A stretch of 64,000 nucleotides of DNA from Glycomyces tenuis DSM 44171 (GCF_000427885.1 NZ_KE386601.1:112115-176114), one strand, 5' to 3'. Shown: positions 8,666-19,568, counted from the first letter of the stretch. Notes: generated from the sequence alone by a model not told the origin. Numbers and translations are program-made.

Positions 8666-10498
8666 ATGTCCCGCCCCAGATTCCCCGCCGCCCGCGGCGT
8701 CGCCACCGTCATACGGCTGCTGCCCCGCATCAGCCGTCCCCGCACCGCGCTGTTCGCCTCCACCACCGTCGCCGTGGCAGCCCTCCCGCTGACCATGACC
8801 ATCGCCACCGGCCTGCTCATCGGGCGCGTCCCGACCGCCGCCGAGGCCGGACCCGGCTCCGCGGAGGCCCGCGAGGCCTACCTGCTCCTCGCCGTCGCCG
8901 CCGCCGCGCTCCTGCTCAACAGACTGGTGCTCAACCTCCACAACGCGAACGCCCGCAACCTCGGGCGCGATCTCGAACTGCTGCTCCAAGACCGTCTCGT
9001 CACCGCGGTCGGCCGACCCGTCGGGATCGCCCACCTCGAAGACCACGACGTGCTCGCACTGCTGCGGATCGCCCGCCAGCTCGGCATGGACTACATCCGC
9101 CCCGAACGCGCCGTCCAGGGCCTCGCCGCCGTCGCCCCCCAGTTCCTCGCCGCCTTCGGCGCCTCGATCGTCCTGGCCTCCTTCAACCTCTGGATCGGCC
9201 TCGCCTGGCTCGCCGCCTGGCCGGCGATCTTCTTCGCCATGCAGAACGAATACGCCCGCATCGGCAAGACCGCCTATCTGCGCTCGACCGAGATGCGCGA
9301 GACCGAGTACCTCCGCGACCTCGCCATCTCCGCCGAACCCGCCAAGGAGATCCGCGTCTGGGGCATGATGCCGTGGCTCCTGGCCCGTTACGACCGCGCC
9401 TGGGACGAGACCATGGGCCCGGTGGCCCGGACCCGGCGGGTGCGCAAGCGCACTGCGCTCGGCGTCGCGTTCGCGCTGCTGATCCTGTTCGGCGGCACCG
9501 CGGTGGCCCTGGTCGGCGCCGGGCTGGCGAGCCTGGTCGGCTTCGGCGCACTGGCCGTCTACGTCCTCGCGCTCAACAACCTGTCGGCATTCTCCGCCTT
9601 CAACGACGAGGCCGCGTTCCTGTCCTTCGGCGCGCTGCCGATCCCGAAGGTGCTCGACCTCGACGCCCGGCTCGCCTTCGACCACGGGACCGTCACCGCC
9701 GCCCTCGCACCCGCGGCCCCCGAGCGGACCATACGCTTCGAGGGCGTCTCCTTCGCCTACCCCGGCGGCGACGTCGCCGTGATCGAAGGCCTGGACCTGG
9801 AGATCGAGGCGGGGACCTCGCTGGCGATCGTCGGACACAACGGCGCCGGAAAGACCAGCCTCGTCAAACTCCTGTGCGGTTTCTACAAGCCGAGTTCTGG
9901 AAAGATCACAGTGGACGGCGTCGATCTGGCCGGGATCGACTCCGCCGAATGGCGCACCCGGCTGTCGGCGCTGTTCCAGGACTTCACCCGCTACCGGCTC
10001 ACCGTCCGCGACAACATCACCCTCGGCGCCCCGCACCTGGCGGACGACACCGACAAGATCTGGAAGGCCTGCGAGCCCATGGGCATCCGCGGCCTCATCG
10101 AATCCCTCCCCGAGGGCCTCGACACGGTCCTCTCCAGTGAGTTCGAGGGCGGTACCGACCTCTCCGGCGGACAGTGGCAGCGCATCGCCCTGGCCCGCGC
10201 CCTGTTCGCCGTCCAGGCCGGAGCGAAGATCCTCATCATGGACGAGCCCGCCGCGGCCCTCGACGTCCGTGCCGAAGCCGAACTCTACGAGCAGTTCCTC
10301 GACATCACCTCCGGGCTGACCACCATCGTCATCTCACACCGCTTCTCCACCGTCCGCCGGGCCGACCGCATCGTCGTCCTCGACGGCGGCGCGGTCGTCG
10401 AAGACGGCGGCCACGGCCGGCTCATGGCCCTCGGCGGCCGCTACGCCGAGGCGTTCACCCTCCAAGCCTCCCGACTCGCCCGACAGGAGCCCAGCTGA
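8666..10498 (+). CDS. ABC transporter, fused permease-ATPase half (subunit 1)
   Basis: 610 residues from ATG 8666 (alternative ATG 8645). About six membrane helices lie in the first ~340 residues, then an ATPase with Walker A GHNGAGKTS, signature LSGGQWQR and DEPAAALD. It belongs to the exporter-type (MsbA/lantibiotic-like) half transporters and overlaps the second half by one base (TGATG), so a heterodimer is expected. The substrate is not evident. No precursor peptide or biosynthetic gene lies nearby, so drug or lipid export is as likely as peptide export. Confidence 0.88.
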   Translation: MSRPRFPAARGVATVIRLLPRISRPRTALFASTTVAVAALPLTMTIATGLLIGRVPTAAEAGPGSAEAREAYLLLAVAAAALLLNRLVLNLHNANARNLGRDLELLLQDRLVTAVGRPVGIAHLEDHDVLALLRIARQLGMDYIRPERAVQGLAAVAPQFLAAFGASIVLASFNLWIGLAWLAAWPAIFFAMQNEYARIGKTAYLRSTEMRETEYLRDLAISAEPAKEIRVWGMMPWLLARYDRAWDETMGPVARTRRVRKRTALGVAFALLILFGGTAVALVGAGLASLVGFGALAVYVLALNNLSAFSAFNDEAAFLSFGALPIPKVLDLDARLAFDHGTVTAALAPAAPERTIRFEGVSFAYPGGDVAVIEGLDLEIEAGTSLAIVGHNGAGKTSLVKLLCGFYKPSSGKITVDGVDLAGIDSAEWRTRLSALFQDFTRYRLTVRDNITLGAPHLADDTDKIWKACEPMGIRGLIESLPEGLDTVLSSEFEGGTDLSGGQWQRIALARALFAVQAGAKILIMDEPAAALDVRAEAELYEQFLDITSGLTTIVISHRFSTVRRADRIVVLDGGAVVEDGGHGRLMALGGRYAEAFTLQASRLARQEPS

Positions 10499-12303
10499 TG
10501 CTCGACGACCTCAAGACCGGCTGGCGCGGTTACTGGAACAGCCTGGCCATCGGCTACCGCGCCGCCCCCGCCGCCGTCATCGCCCAGATCGCGCTCGCGC
10601 TCCTCCAAGCCGTGCTCATGCCGCTGGTCGCCTACTGCACCAAGCTCTTCGTCGACGGCGTCCAGCACGGCGACGAGCGCACCGCCTACCTCGCCGCCGC
10701 CGCGTTCGCGGTCGGCATCGCCGTGATCTGGGGCAACCTGTTCGTCTACCTCAAGCTCGTGTTCGCGGTGCTCGACCACGCCCATCGCGCGGCCGACCGG
10801 GAGCTCATGTCCCTGATGGGCACCCCGCCGGGCCTGGACCACCACGAGCGGGCCGACTACCTCGACCAGGTCCAGCGCATCCGCGAAGACCGCTGGATGC
10901 TCGGCGGCGCGGTCAACCAGACCTCCCAGTGGCTGCGCGCGGTCGTGACCATCCTCGTGGGCGGCGCCCTGCTCGCCCTCGTGCACCCGCTGCTCCTGCT
11001 GTTCCCGGCGATCACACTGGGCGCGATGGGGTTCGCCAGGCGCGCCAGTGACATCGAGATCAAGGCGATGGAGCGGACCAGCGAAGCCGAACGCAGGCGG
11101 CGCCACCTGTTCGAGGTCGCGACGGCCGCGCCTTCGGGCAAGGAGCTGCGGATCTTCGGCAACGCCGACGAGGTCGCCCGCCGCCACCGCCTGGCCGGGC
11201 GGGAGGTGGTGTCCGAGCGCAACAGGGCACAGTGGAAAGGCGCGCGGGTGGCGACCGGTGAAGGCCTGCTCTCCGCCGCCGCCATGGCCGCCGGTGTCGG
11301 CTTCGTCCTCTACCTGGCCCTGCGCGGCGGCGCCACCGCGGGCGACGTCGTCCTCCTGGTCGGTCTGGTCGGCATGGTCGCCTCACAGGCCGGGCAGCTC
11401 GCGATGCAAACGGTCCTGCTGATCCGCGTCGGACGCCTCGGGCGGCGCCTCGCCTGGCTGAAGGACTACGCCGACGCCTCGGCGGGCCCGGCCGAGCCCG
11501 CGCCGGTCCCCGCCCGGCTCGTCGAAGGCATCGCCCTCGACGGCGTCTCCTTCGCCTACCCCGGGGCCGAACGCCCCACGCTCGACGACGTCTCACTTCA
11601 CCTGCCCGCCGGGAAGGTCGTGGCCCTGGTCGGCGAGAACGGCGCGGGGAAGACCACCCTCGTCAAGCTCCTGTCGGCCTTCTACCGCCCCACCGGCGGC
11701 GCGGTCACCGTCGACGGCGCCGACCTGTCCGACTTCGACGTCGACCAGTGGCGGCGGCGCATCGGCGCGACCTTCCAGGACTTCGCCCAGTTCGAGTTCA
11801 CCGCCCGCGAGACCGTCGGCGTCGGCGACCTCGACGGCGGCTCAGGCGGTGCCTTCGACGACGAGCGGGTCCGCTCCGCGATGGCCCGCGCCGGTGCCGA
11901 CGACGTCATCGGCGACCTCCCCTCCGGCCTGGACACCCGCCTCGGCACCCGCTGGGACGAGGGCACCGACCTGTCCGGCGGCCAATGGCAGAAGCTCGCC
12001 ATCGGCCGCGGCCGCATGCGGCGCGAGCCGCTCTTGGTCGTCTTCGACGAGCCGACCGCGGCGCTCGATCCGCAGACCGAGCACGCCCTGTTCGAGAAGT
12101 TCGCCGAAGAGGTCCGCGCCGGACGCGGCAGGGGCACCGTCACCGTCCTGGTCTCGCACCGCTTCTCGACGGTCTCCATGGCCGACCTCATCGTCGTCCT
12201 CGAAGGCGGCCGCGTCACCGAGACCGGCACCCACGACGAGCTCATGGCCCGCGGCGGCGCCTACGCCGAGCTCTACGGACTCCAGTCCTCGGCCTACCGC
12301 TAG
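10498..12303 (+). CDS. ABC transporter, fused permease-ATPase half (subunit 2)
   Basis: 601 residues. The ATG at 10498 overlaps the preceding TGA. The N-terminal half has membrane helices (for example residues ~20-45 and ~60-90). The C-terminal ATPase has GENGAGKTT, LSGGQWQK and VFDEPTAALD. In both halves the signature carries GQWQ, showing they belong to the same subfamily. Probable partner of the 8666-10498 protein in one exporter at the cytoplasmic membrane. Confidence 0.88.
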   Translation: MLDDLKTGWRGYWNSLAIGYRAAPAAVIAQIALALLQAVLMPLVAYCTKLFVDGVQHGDERTAYLAAAAFAVGIAVIWGNLFVYLKLVFAVLDHAHRAADRELMSLMGTPPGLDHHERADYLDQVQRIREDRWMLGGAVNQTSQWLRAVVTILVGGALLALVHPLLLLFPAITLGAMGFARRASDIEIKAMERTSEAERRRRHLFEVATAAPSGKELRIFGNADEVARRHRLAGREVVSERNRAQWKGARVATGEGLLSAAAMAAGVGFVLYLALRGGATAGDVVLLVGLVGMVASQAGQLAMQTVLLIRVGRLGRRLAWLKDYADASAGPAEPAPVPARLVEGIALDGVSFAYPGAERPTLDDVSLHLPAGKVVALVGENGAGKTTLVKLLSAFYRPTGGAVTVDGADLSDFDVDQWRRRIGATFQDFAQFEFTARETVGVGDLDGGSGGAFDDERVRSAMARAGADDVIGDLPSGLDTRLGTRWDEGTDLSGGQWQKLAIGRGRMRREPLLVVFDEPTAALDPQTEHALFEKFAEEVRAGRGRGTVTVLVSHRFSTVSMADLIVVLEGGRVTETGTHDELMARGGAYAELYGLQSSAYR

Positions 12304-12324
12304 GCCGATTCCTATACTGAGCCG

Positions 12325-12612
12325 ATGGAACTCGCGTTCAGCGGCGAGGTCTGGTTCTGGAGGGGCCCGGCGCCGTGGTACTTCGTCTCGGTGCCCGAGG
12401 ACGCCTGCCGTGAACTGGCGGCGGCCTCCGATGTCGTCAGCTACGGCTGGGGCATGGTCCCCGTTGCCGCCCACATCGGATCGACCTCCTGGAAGACCTC
12501 CCTGTGGCCCAAGGACGGCGGCTACATCGTCCCGATCAAGGCCGCTGTGCGGAGGGCCGAAGGCGTCGAGGAGGGCGACACCGTCGCGATCCGCCTGACC
12601 GTCGACCTGTGA
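12325..12612 (+). CDS. DUF1905 domain protein
   Basis: 95 residues covering one DUF1905 domain (MELAFSGEVWFWRGPAPWYF; later KAAVRRAEGVEEGDTV). The family folds as a small beta-barrel; its function is unknown and some members are fused to YdeI. TATACT at 12313-12318 lies 6 bp before the ATG, with no ribosome site, so the mRNA is probably leaderless and independent of the ABC genes 21 bp upstream. Confidence 0.9.
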   Translation: MELAFSGEVWFWRGPAPWYFVSVPEDACRELAAASDVVSYGWGMVPVAAHIGSTSWKTSLWPKDGGYIVPIKAAVRRAEGVEEGDTVAIRLTVDL

Positions 12613-12613
12613 A

Positions 12614-12644
12614 GCGGGGCCGCGGGCGTCCCCCGCGGCCCCGC
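12614..12644. terminator. Bidirectional terminator hairpin
   Basis: 13-bp perfect stem (GCGGGGCCGCGGG and its complement) with a 5-nt loop, located between the convergent DUF1905 gene (stop 12612) and leuA (stop 12655). Confidence 0.85.
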
Positions 12645-12654
12645 CCCATGTCGC

Positions 12655-14385
<1,731 letters not shown>

Positions 14386-14410
14386 TCATTGCCAGCCGGC
14401 ATGCCAGAAC

Positions 14411-14448
14411 CCGCGGCGAGGGAGCCGACCTAGTTGGCCCCGCCGCGG
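14411..14448 (-). promoter_or_regulatory. leuA leader hairpin (candidate LEU-type attenuator)
   Basis: On the minus strand CCGCGGCG (14441-14448) pairs perfectly with CGCCGCGG (14411-14418), and inner GGGGCC/GGCTCC extends the stem. The leader-peptide stop codon lies in the loop. A conserved pseudoknotted LEU element has been described upstream of actinobacterial leuA genes, and position and architecture fit it. The pseudoknot partner was not traced here. Confidence 0.65.
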
Positions 14449-14474
14449 CAGCTAAGGAGCATCGAATACCGCAT
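14430..14474 (-). CDS. leuA leader peptide
   Basis: Fourteen codons, MRYSMLLSCRGGAN then TAG, ending 69 bp before leuA. It has two adjacent Leu codons (CTC CTT) immediately before the hairpin arm, so ribosome stalling during leucine shortage would change the RNA fold. A TAGGCT box lies ~11 bp before its ATG. The palindrome CCGGTGACCACCGG (14495-14508) lies upstream and could end the nitroreductase transcript or bind a regulator. Assignment rests on position, codons and structure. Confidence 0.65.
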   Translation of the reverse strand: MRYSMLLSCRGGAN

Positions 14475-14539
14475 GATCGCAGCCGAGCCTACACCCGGTG
14501 ACCACCGGCGTCGATGCGGTGTCCGGACATTGGGACGTC

Positions 14540-15118
14540 TCAGGAGCCGATGACCAGCTCGTCGAGGGGCAGCCGGGCGCGCGGCGCGCGGTCGGGGCCG
14601 GCGACGCCGTCGGCCAGGCGCTCCGGGTCGCCGGCGACGCCGATCGCGGCCACCGCGGTCGGCTCGAACGGCTCCGGCAGGTCGAACTCGCCGGCGATGG
14701 CCGCGGCGTCGAAGCCGCCCATCTGCCGGACCGTCAGGCCCTCGGCGGCGGCCTGGAACGTCAGGTGCGCCATGGACTGCCCGAGGTCGTAGGCGGCGTG
14801 GCGCAGCGGCCCCTTCGCATTGGACTCGACGCGCACGGCGACGATGAGGGCCGAGGCGTGCTGCGCCCACTCGGCGTTGCCGGGGTCGAGGCAGTCGAGC
14901 ACCCGCTTGAACTCGGGGGTGTCGCGCCTGGAGACGATGAACCGCCACGGCTGGGTGTTGCCGGACGAGGGCGACCACCGCGCGGCCTCGAGCAGTGCGG
15001 CGATCTGCCCGTCGCTCAGGTCGACGCCGTCCTCGAAGGCCCGGGTCGACTGGCGGGACGCCAGCAGCGGGTGGATCGGCACGGAGGTCTCGGCGTGCCG
15101 GTCGATCGGTCCGTTCAT
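14540..15118 (-). CDS. Nitroreductase-family FMN oxidoreductase
   Basis: 192 residues, one nitroreductase domain. SRQSTRAFEDG near residue 21 and SPSSGNTQPWRFIV near 49 are the FMN-binding hallmarks; a second FMN-contact region is QSMAHLTFQAAAEGL. Proteins of this family form dimers and reduce nitro compounds, quinones or enals with NAD(P)H. It is shorter than average and lacks an obvious C-terminal extension. ATG at 15118 with AGGTG upstream. Nothing around it suggests a specific substrate. Confidence 0.88.
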   Translation of the reverse strand: MNGPIDRHAETSVPIHPLLASRQSTRAFEDGVDLSDGQIAALLEAARWSPSSGNTQPWRFIVSRRDTPEFKRVLDCLDPGNAEWAQHASALIVAVRVESNAKGPLRHAAYDLGQSMAHLTFQAAAEGLTVRQMGGFDAAAIAGEFDLPEPFEPTAVAAIGVAGDPERLADGVAGPDRAPRARLPLDELVIGS

Positions 15119-15145
15119 GTGCTATCACCTGGATGGTGTGTCAGC

Positions 15146-15165
15146 GGCCGCGCACCGGCGCGGCC
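15146..15165 (-). terminator. Hairpin after the 15232-16020 lipoprotein gene
   Basis: GGCCGCGC, loop ACCG, GCGCGGCC: 8-bp perfect stem between the lipoprotein stop and the nitroreductase start. Confidence 0.6.
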
Positions 15166-15231
15166 TCGGCGATCTGCCGACTTTCATGGTGCCACGGCGA
15201 GGCCCGGATTCCCGTCCCTGTGTCGCCTTCC

Positions 15232-16020
15232 TTACTCATAGTCCGCCGGTTCGGAGGAGGGCGTGGGCGTCTCGTCCGCCGGCTCGGGAGAGGGGTCCGG
15301 CTCGGCGGACGGCGAGCCCGACGGGCTCGGCGACGGCGTCGGCTCGGGCGCCTCGTGGCCGATCGCTTCGGCGTCCTCGGTGACCTCCCCCGGCAGCTCG
15401 ACCGTCTCGACGGCCGGCTGGGGCGAGCCGACGAGCGTGAGCGTCCCGAGCTCCTCGGCGGCCACCGACAGGATCGTGCCGCCGGAGTCCAGGCACCACT
15501 CGCCGCCGGGGATCGGCGCGTCCACCACCACCGTGTTCGGCGTCAATGTGAAGCAGTCGCCCTCCCGGGAGATCGCGAACGGCAGGTGCCGGTCCAGCAG
15601 CAGCGGCAGCCACTCGACGAACGGGCGCTGCACCTCGGGGTCGTAGGCCGCGGGGATCTCGCCGGTGATCCCGGCGAGTTTCACGCACGCCTGCTCGGCG
15701 CACTGGAAGAAGCCGCCGGTCGTCCACGCCACCGACACGTCCATCGCGCCGCCGAGCCCCCAGCCGGGGACGTCGACCCGCCACGTGCCGTCCTCGGCGG
15801 CCCACACCGTCACCGAGGTCCCGCCCGACCACTCGTACTCGGCGGTGAACGTCGCGTCCAGCGCCTTGGAGACCCGCCCGATCAGCGTCGCCTGCGCCCC
15901 GGCGGGCCGCGGCGCCGGATCGGGCTCGTCCACCGCCGTCGCCGTCCCGCACCCCGCCAGAAGCGTGACGCACGCCACTGCGAGAGCCGTCTTGGTTTTC
16001 AGGGAGTATCGCCATGCCAC
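15232..16020 (-). CDS. Lipoprotein (LppX/LprG-like size, unassigned)
   Basis: 262 residues. Signal peptide with lipobox LLAGC at ~21-25. The ~180-residue globular part ([18 protein letters not shown]; four cysteines) resembles the beta-sheet lipoproteins of actinomycetes that carry lipids or ligands, but this is not certain. The last ~45 residues are Pro/Ser/Glu-rich low-complexity sequence, probably a wall spacer. It starts at GTG 16020, with CACAAT exactly 6 bp upstream, so a leaderless mRNA is likely. It is divergent from lysC. Confidence 0.75.
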   Translation of the reverse strand: MAWRYSLKTKTALAVACVTLLAGCGTATAVDEPDPAPRPAGAQATLIGRVSKALDATFTAEYEWSGGTSVTVWAAEDGTWRVDVPGWGLGGAMDVSVAWTTGGFFQCAEQACVKLAGITGEIPAAYDPEVQRPFVEWLPLLLDRHLPFAISREGDCFTLTPNTVVVDAPIPGGEWCLDSGGTILSVAAEELGTLTLVGSPQPAVETVELPGEVTEDAEAIGHEAPEPTPSPSPSGSPSAEPDPSPEPADETPTPSSEPADYE

Positions 16021-16151
16021 AGCGCGATTGTGCGTCCCGCGACCCGGAACGACCTGGCGCCACGCCGCAGCTCGCGGCTAAGGTGAGGTGGCTGCCCCGC
16101 GACCTGGGGCGGCACGACAGCACCCGAGAAAACGGACATGAGGTGAATCCC

Positions 16152-17417
16152 GTGGCGCTGGTCGTACAGAAATACGGCGGATCATCGGTGGAGAATCCGG
16201 AGCGCGTCAAGCGCGTGGCGGAGCGGATAGTCGACACGCGAAAGCGGGGGGACGACGTCGTCGTCGTCGTGTCGGCCATGGGGGACACCACCGACGAGCT
16301 GCTGGAGATGGCCGCGCAGGTCTCGCCGGTCCCCGAGCCGCGCGAACTCGACATGCTCCTGACCGCGGGCGAGCGCATCTCCATGTCCCTGCTCGCCATG
16401 GCCATCAACAACCTGGGCTTCCAGGCCCGCTCGTTCACCGGCTCGCAGGCGGGGATGCTCACCACCGCCGCGCACGGCGAGGCCCGCATCATCGACGTCA
16501 CGCCCGGCCGCATCCGCTCCTCGCTCGACGAGGGCTTCATCACGATCGTCGCCGGCTTCCAGGGCGTCAGCCAGGACACCAAGGACATCACCACGCTCGG
16601 GCGCGGCGGCTCGGACACCACCGCGGTCGCCCTGGCCGCGGCGCTGAGCGCCGACGTGTGCGAGATCTACTCCGACGTCGACGGCGTCTACTCCGCCGAC
16701 CCGCGCATCGTCCCCAACGCGAAGCGCCTGGAGAAGATCACCTTCGAGGAGATGCTGGAGATGGCCGCCTCGGGCGCCAAGATCCTGCACCTGCGCAGCG
16801 TGGAGTACGCCCGCCGCTACGGCATCCCGCTGCACGTCCGATCGTCGTACTCGACCAAGACCGGCACGACCGTGTCGGGTTACATGGAGGAGCTGCCCGT
16901 GGAGCAAGCACTCATCAGCGGCGTCGCGCACGACCGCTCCGAAGCGAAGATCACCGTCACCCGCGTGCCCGACAAGCCCGGCGCGGCCGCCTCGATCTTC
17001 CAGATCATCGCCGACGCCGAGATCGACATCGACATGATCGTCCAGAACGTGTCGACCACCGGCAACGGCCACACCGACATCTCGTTCACGCTCCCGAAGG
17101 ACTCGGGCCGCAAGGCCACCGAGGCGCTCAAGAAGCACCAGGACGCCGTCGGCTTCGACAAGCTCATCTACGACGAGCACATCGGCAAGATATCCCTGGT
17201 CGGCGCCGGGATGCGCTCGCACCCGGGCGTCACGGCGAACTTCTGCCAGGCCCTGGCCGACTCCGGGGTCAACATCGAGATCATCTCCACCTCCGAGATC
17301 CGCATCTCGGTGGTGTGCCGCGACACCGACCTGGACGCCGCCGTCCGCGCCGTCCACGACAAGTTCGCGCTCGGCGGCAGCGAAGAGGCCGTCGTCTACG
17401 CGGGAACGGGGCGATAG
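16152..17417 (+). CDS. lysC: Aspartate kinase
   Basis: 421 residues, the same length as other actinobacterial enzymes of this type. It phosphorylates aspartate for Lys/Thr/Met and diaminopimelate synthesis. [13 protein letters not shown] opens the kinase domain (KYGGSS at 7-12); GRGGSDTTA is the second active-site element. Two ACT domains after ~265 mediate feedback by Lys/Thr. GTG 16152 is chosen because the family begins (M/V)ALVVQKYGG and GAGGTGA precedes it; GTG 16143 is in frame but lies inside that site. asd follows after 3 bp. Confidence 0.96.
   Translation: MALVVQKYGGSSVENPERVKRVAERIVDTRKRGDDVVVVVSAMGDTTDELLEMAAQVSPVPEPRELDMLLTAGERISMSLLAMAINNLGFQARSFTGSQAGMLTTAAHGEARIIDVTPGRIRSSLDEGFITIVAGFQGVSQDTKDITTLGRGGSDTTAVALAAALSADVCEIYSDVDGVYSADPRIVPNAKRLEKITFEEMLEMAASGAKILHLRSVEYARRYGIPLHVRSSYSTKTGTTVSGYMEELPVEQALISGVAHDRSEAKITVTRVPDKPGAAASIFQIIADAEIDIDMIVQNVSTTGNGHTDISFTLPKDSGRKATEALKKHQDAVGFDKLIYDEHIGKISLVGAGMRSHPGVTANFCQALADSGVNIEIISTSEIRISVVCRDTDLDAAVRAVHDKFALGGSEEAVVYAGTGR
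16899..17417 (+). CDS. Aspartate kinase beta subunit from an internal start
   Basis: In-frame GTG at 16899 inside lysC, preceded at 6 bp by GGAGGAG (16886-16892), a better ribosome site than that of the full gene. The product would be 172 residues and contain both ACT domains. Aspartokinases with an alpha2-beta2 structure and an overlapping beta gene are established in Corynebacterium and relatives, where beta has the same length. Confidence 0.75.
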   Translation: MEQALISGVAHDRSEAKITVTRVPDKPGAAASIFQIIADAEIDIDMIVQNVSTTGNGHTDISFTLPKDSGRKATEALKKHQDAVGFDKLIYDEHIGKISLVGAGMRSHPGVTANFCQALADSGVNIEIISTSEIRISVVCRDTDLDAAVRAVHDKFALGGSEEAVVYAGTGR

Positions 17418-17420
17418 CGC

Positions 17421-18485
17421 ATGAGCCGGAAACTCAACGTGGCGATCGTCGGCGCGACCGGCGTCGTCGGCTCGATCATGCGGCGGCTCATCGCCGCCGA
17501 ACGCGACCACTGGGGCGAGATCCGCCTGGTCGCCTCGGCCAGGTCCGCCGGGAGGCGGCTGGCCGTCGGTGACGAGACGATCGAGGTCCAGGCCCTCTCC
17601 TCCGAGGTCTTCGACGGGATCGACATCGCCCACTTCGACCTGCCCGACGAGGTCAGCGCCGAATGGGTGCCCGTGGCCGCCGCCCGAGGCGTGGTCGTCA
17701 TCGACAAGTCCGCGCACTTCCGCATGGACCCCGAGGTGCCGCTGGTGTGCCGCGAGGCCAACCCCGAGGCGGCCCGCGACCGCCCCAAGGGCATCATCGC
17801 GAACGCGAACTGCACCACGCTCGCGCTCATCCCGACCCTCGCCGCCCTCAACGAGGCCTTCGGCCTGGTGTCGATGTCCGTGGCGTCCTACCAGGCCGCC
17901 TCCGGCTCCGGCAAGGAAGGCCTCGAAGCGCTGTACGCGCAGGCCGACAAGACCGCCGGCATCGAGCGGATCGGCACCGAGCCCGGCGACGTCCGCGCCG
18001 TCCTCGGCGAGGAGTACGACGCGCCGTTCGGCGCGCCGCTGGCGCTCAACGTCGTCCCCAAGGTCGGCGGCTGGCGGGACGGCGGCTGGACCTCCGAGGA
18101 GCTCAAGGTCCGCAACGAGTCGCGCAAGATCCTCGGCCTGCCGGACCTCAAGGTCGCCTCGACGTGCGTGCGCGTGCCGGTGGCCGTGGGCCACTCGCAG
18201 GCCGTCCACGCCACCTTCGAGCGCGAGGTCTCGGTCGAGGCGGCCCACCGCGTGCTCGCCGAAGCGCCCGGCGTCGACCTCGTCGACGACCCGGCGAACG
18301 GCGTCTACCCGATGCCGATCGACGGCGTCGGCAAGCCCGGCACGCAGGTCGGGCGCGTCCGCCAGTCGATCGACTTCCCGAACTCGCTGGAGTTCTTCGT
18401 CGTCGGCGACAACCTCATGAAGGGCGCGGCCCTCAACTCGATCGAGACCGCCGAACTCGTCAGGCGCGAACTCGAAGCCCGATAG
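17421..18485 (+). CDS. asd: Aspartate-semialdehyde dehydrogenase
   Basis: 354 residues. It reduces aspartyl phosphate with NADPH to the semialdehyde, the step after LysC. The Rossmann loop GATGVVG is at 11-17, the catalytic Cys131 in NANCTT, SYQAASGSG follows, and the acid/base His258 is in VAVGHSQ. It starts 3 bp after lysC, so the two are translationally close partners. The first copy of the 33-bp hairpin (18491-18523) ends the operon. Confidence 0.96.
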   Translation: MSRKLNVAIVGATGVVGSIMRRLIAAERDHWGEIRLVASARSAGRRLAVGDETIEVQALSSEVFDGIDIAHFDLPDEVSAEWVPVAAARGVVVIDKSAHFRMDPEVPLVCREANPEAARDRPKGIIANANCTTLALIPTLAALNEAFGLVSMSVASYQAASGSGKEGLEALYAQADKTAGIERIGTEPGDVRAVLGEEYDAPFGAPLALNVVPKVGGWRDGGWTSEELKVRNESRKILGLPDLKVASTCVRVPVAVGHSQAVHATFEREVSVEAAHRVLAEAPGVDLVDDPANGVYPMPIDGVGKPGTQVGRVRQSIDFPNSLEFFVVGDNLMKGAALNSIETAELVRRELEAR

Positions 18486-18490
18486 GACAC

Positions 18491-18523
18491 GCCGAACGGC
18501 CCGGGGCGAAGCCCCGGGCCGTT
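18491..18523 (+). terminator. asd terminator; left copy of a 33-bp inverted repeat
   Basis: A 13-bp perfect stem (AACGGCCCGGGGC and complement) with GAA loop, preceded by GCCG. The identical 33 bases occur in opposite orientation at 19525-19557. The two copies flank the Rpn-type gene. Confidence 0.85.
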
Positions 18524-18535
18524 TCGACGAGTCGG

Positions 18536-19432
18536 TCATTCGTCGGCGAACAGCTCTTCGGCGTCGGCCGCGGTGGCGGCCCGGCTCAGCCAGGTCCGCA
18601 GGAGCTCGGCATCGGTGCATGTCTCGATCCGCTCCCGGTCCGGCTCGCTCAACGCGATGCCGCGCCCTTCGAGAACGACGAGCAGAGCGCCTATCTCACC
18701 TTCGAGGCGGCCTTCCTCCCGGCCCTCTTCCCGGCCTTCCTCCCGGCCCATGAGCCGCATCTGCGACGGGTATTTGTACGGCATGGTCGTCATTATGTTC
18801 CTCCAGAACTCTCTTGTGCAACCTTCACCGAGACCCGCCTCGGTGTATTCGGCCCAGAACTGGGCCGTCTCCTCGTCGAACGAGTCGAGCGCTTCCGCCA
18901 GCACGGACAGGGACTTCTCGATGTCGGATTCGAGCCGCCTGGCCAGCGCGGCGAACACCGCGTAGACGACATCCGCCTTGGCCGTCTCGAGGTCGTGCAC
19001 CGGCTCGACGTCGCTCGGGCCGATGACGAACGGCTGCAGCAGCAGCGTCGGGCGGTCCGGCAGCCCGACCGGGATCGGCTTGCGCGCCCACCGGGCGGTG
19101 GTCTCCTTCGGAGTGAGCACCAGCAGGCTCACCTGAGCCTGGTATTTGTTCAACAGGTAAGCGATGTACCAGATCCAGCTGCGCCGCTTCTGCTCGTCGC
19201 GGCCGGTCTGCGGTTCAACCGCGATGATGTGCGGGCCTTGGTCGGTCTCGGCCCACAGGATCGTGTCGACCTGTCGCTCGATGTTCTTGACCTCGGTCAC
19301 GTCGGTGTCGAGCCAGGAGACCGCCTCGACACGGGGAAACTCGACGCCGAGTGCCCGACTCATGGTGCGGGTGAACAGTGACGGGTCCTCGCGGAACAGA
19401 TGGTGCAGGGCATCATGGGGAGTATCGGCCAT
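18536..19432 (-). CDS. Rpn-family PD-(D/E)XK nuclease / putative transposase-like protein
   Basis: 298 residues from ATG 19432. The N-terminal half carries the PD-(D/E)XK pattern: an Asp in VDTILWAE and the Glu-x-Gln in IIAVEPQTGRD, followed by KRRSWIWYIAYL as in Rpn proteins. The tail has the repeat REEGREEGREEGR, common in this family. Rpn proteins are recombination-promoting nucleases studied in E. coli (RecA-independent transfer); host-defence and toxin-like roles have been proposed. It is placed between the convergent asd and ABC genes, with identical inverted hairpins on both sides. Confidence 0.8.
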   Translation of the reverse strand: MADTPHDALHHLFREDPSLFTRTMSRALGVEFPRVEAVSWLDTDVTEVKNIERQVDTILWAETDQGPHIIAVEPQTGRDEQKRRSWIWYIAYLLNKYQAQVSLLVLTPKETTARWARKPIPVGLPDRPTLLLQPFVIGPSDVEPVHDLETAKADVVYAVFAALARRLESDIEKSLSVLAEALDSFDEETAQFWAEYTEAGLGEGCTREFWRNIMTTMPYKYPSQMRLMGREEGREEGREEGRLEGEIGALLVVLEGRGIALSEPDRERIETCTDAELLRTWLSRAATAADAEELFADE

Positions 19433-19524
19433 GCGGTGAGCGTATGGTTCGCGACGCTCGGTCCTGTTGAACGCGAGCGCGTGTCGAATGTCGTATAGAC
19501 GACAGGTGACATCGACCGACATGG

Positions 19525-19557
19525 AACGGCCCGGGGCTTCGCCCCGGGCCGTTCGGC
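19525..19557 (-). terminator. ABC-2 operon terminator; right copy of the 33-bp inverted repeat
   Basis: Read on the minus strand it is base-for-base the same 33 nt as 18491-18523, again directly after a gene stop (19569). Confidence 0.85.
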
Positions 19558-19568
19558 GTCGTGCGTGC

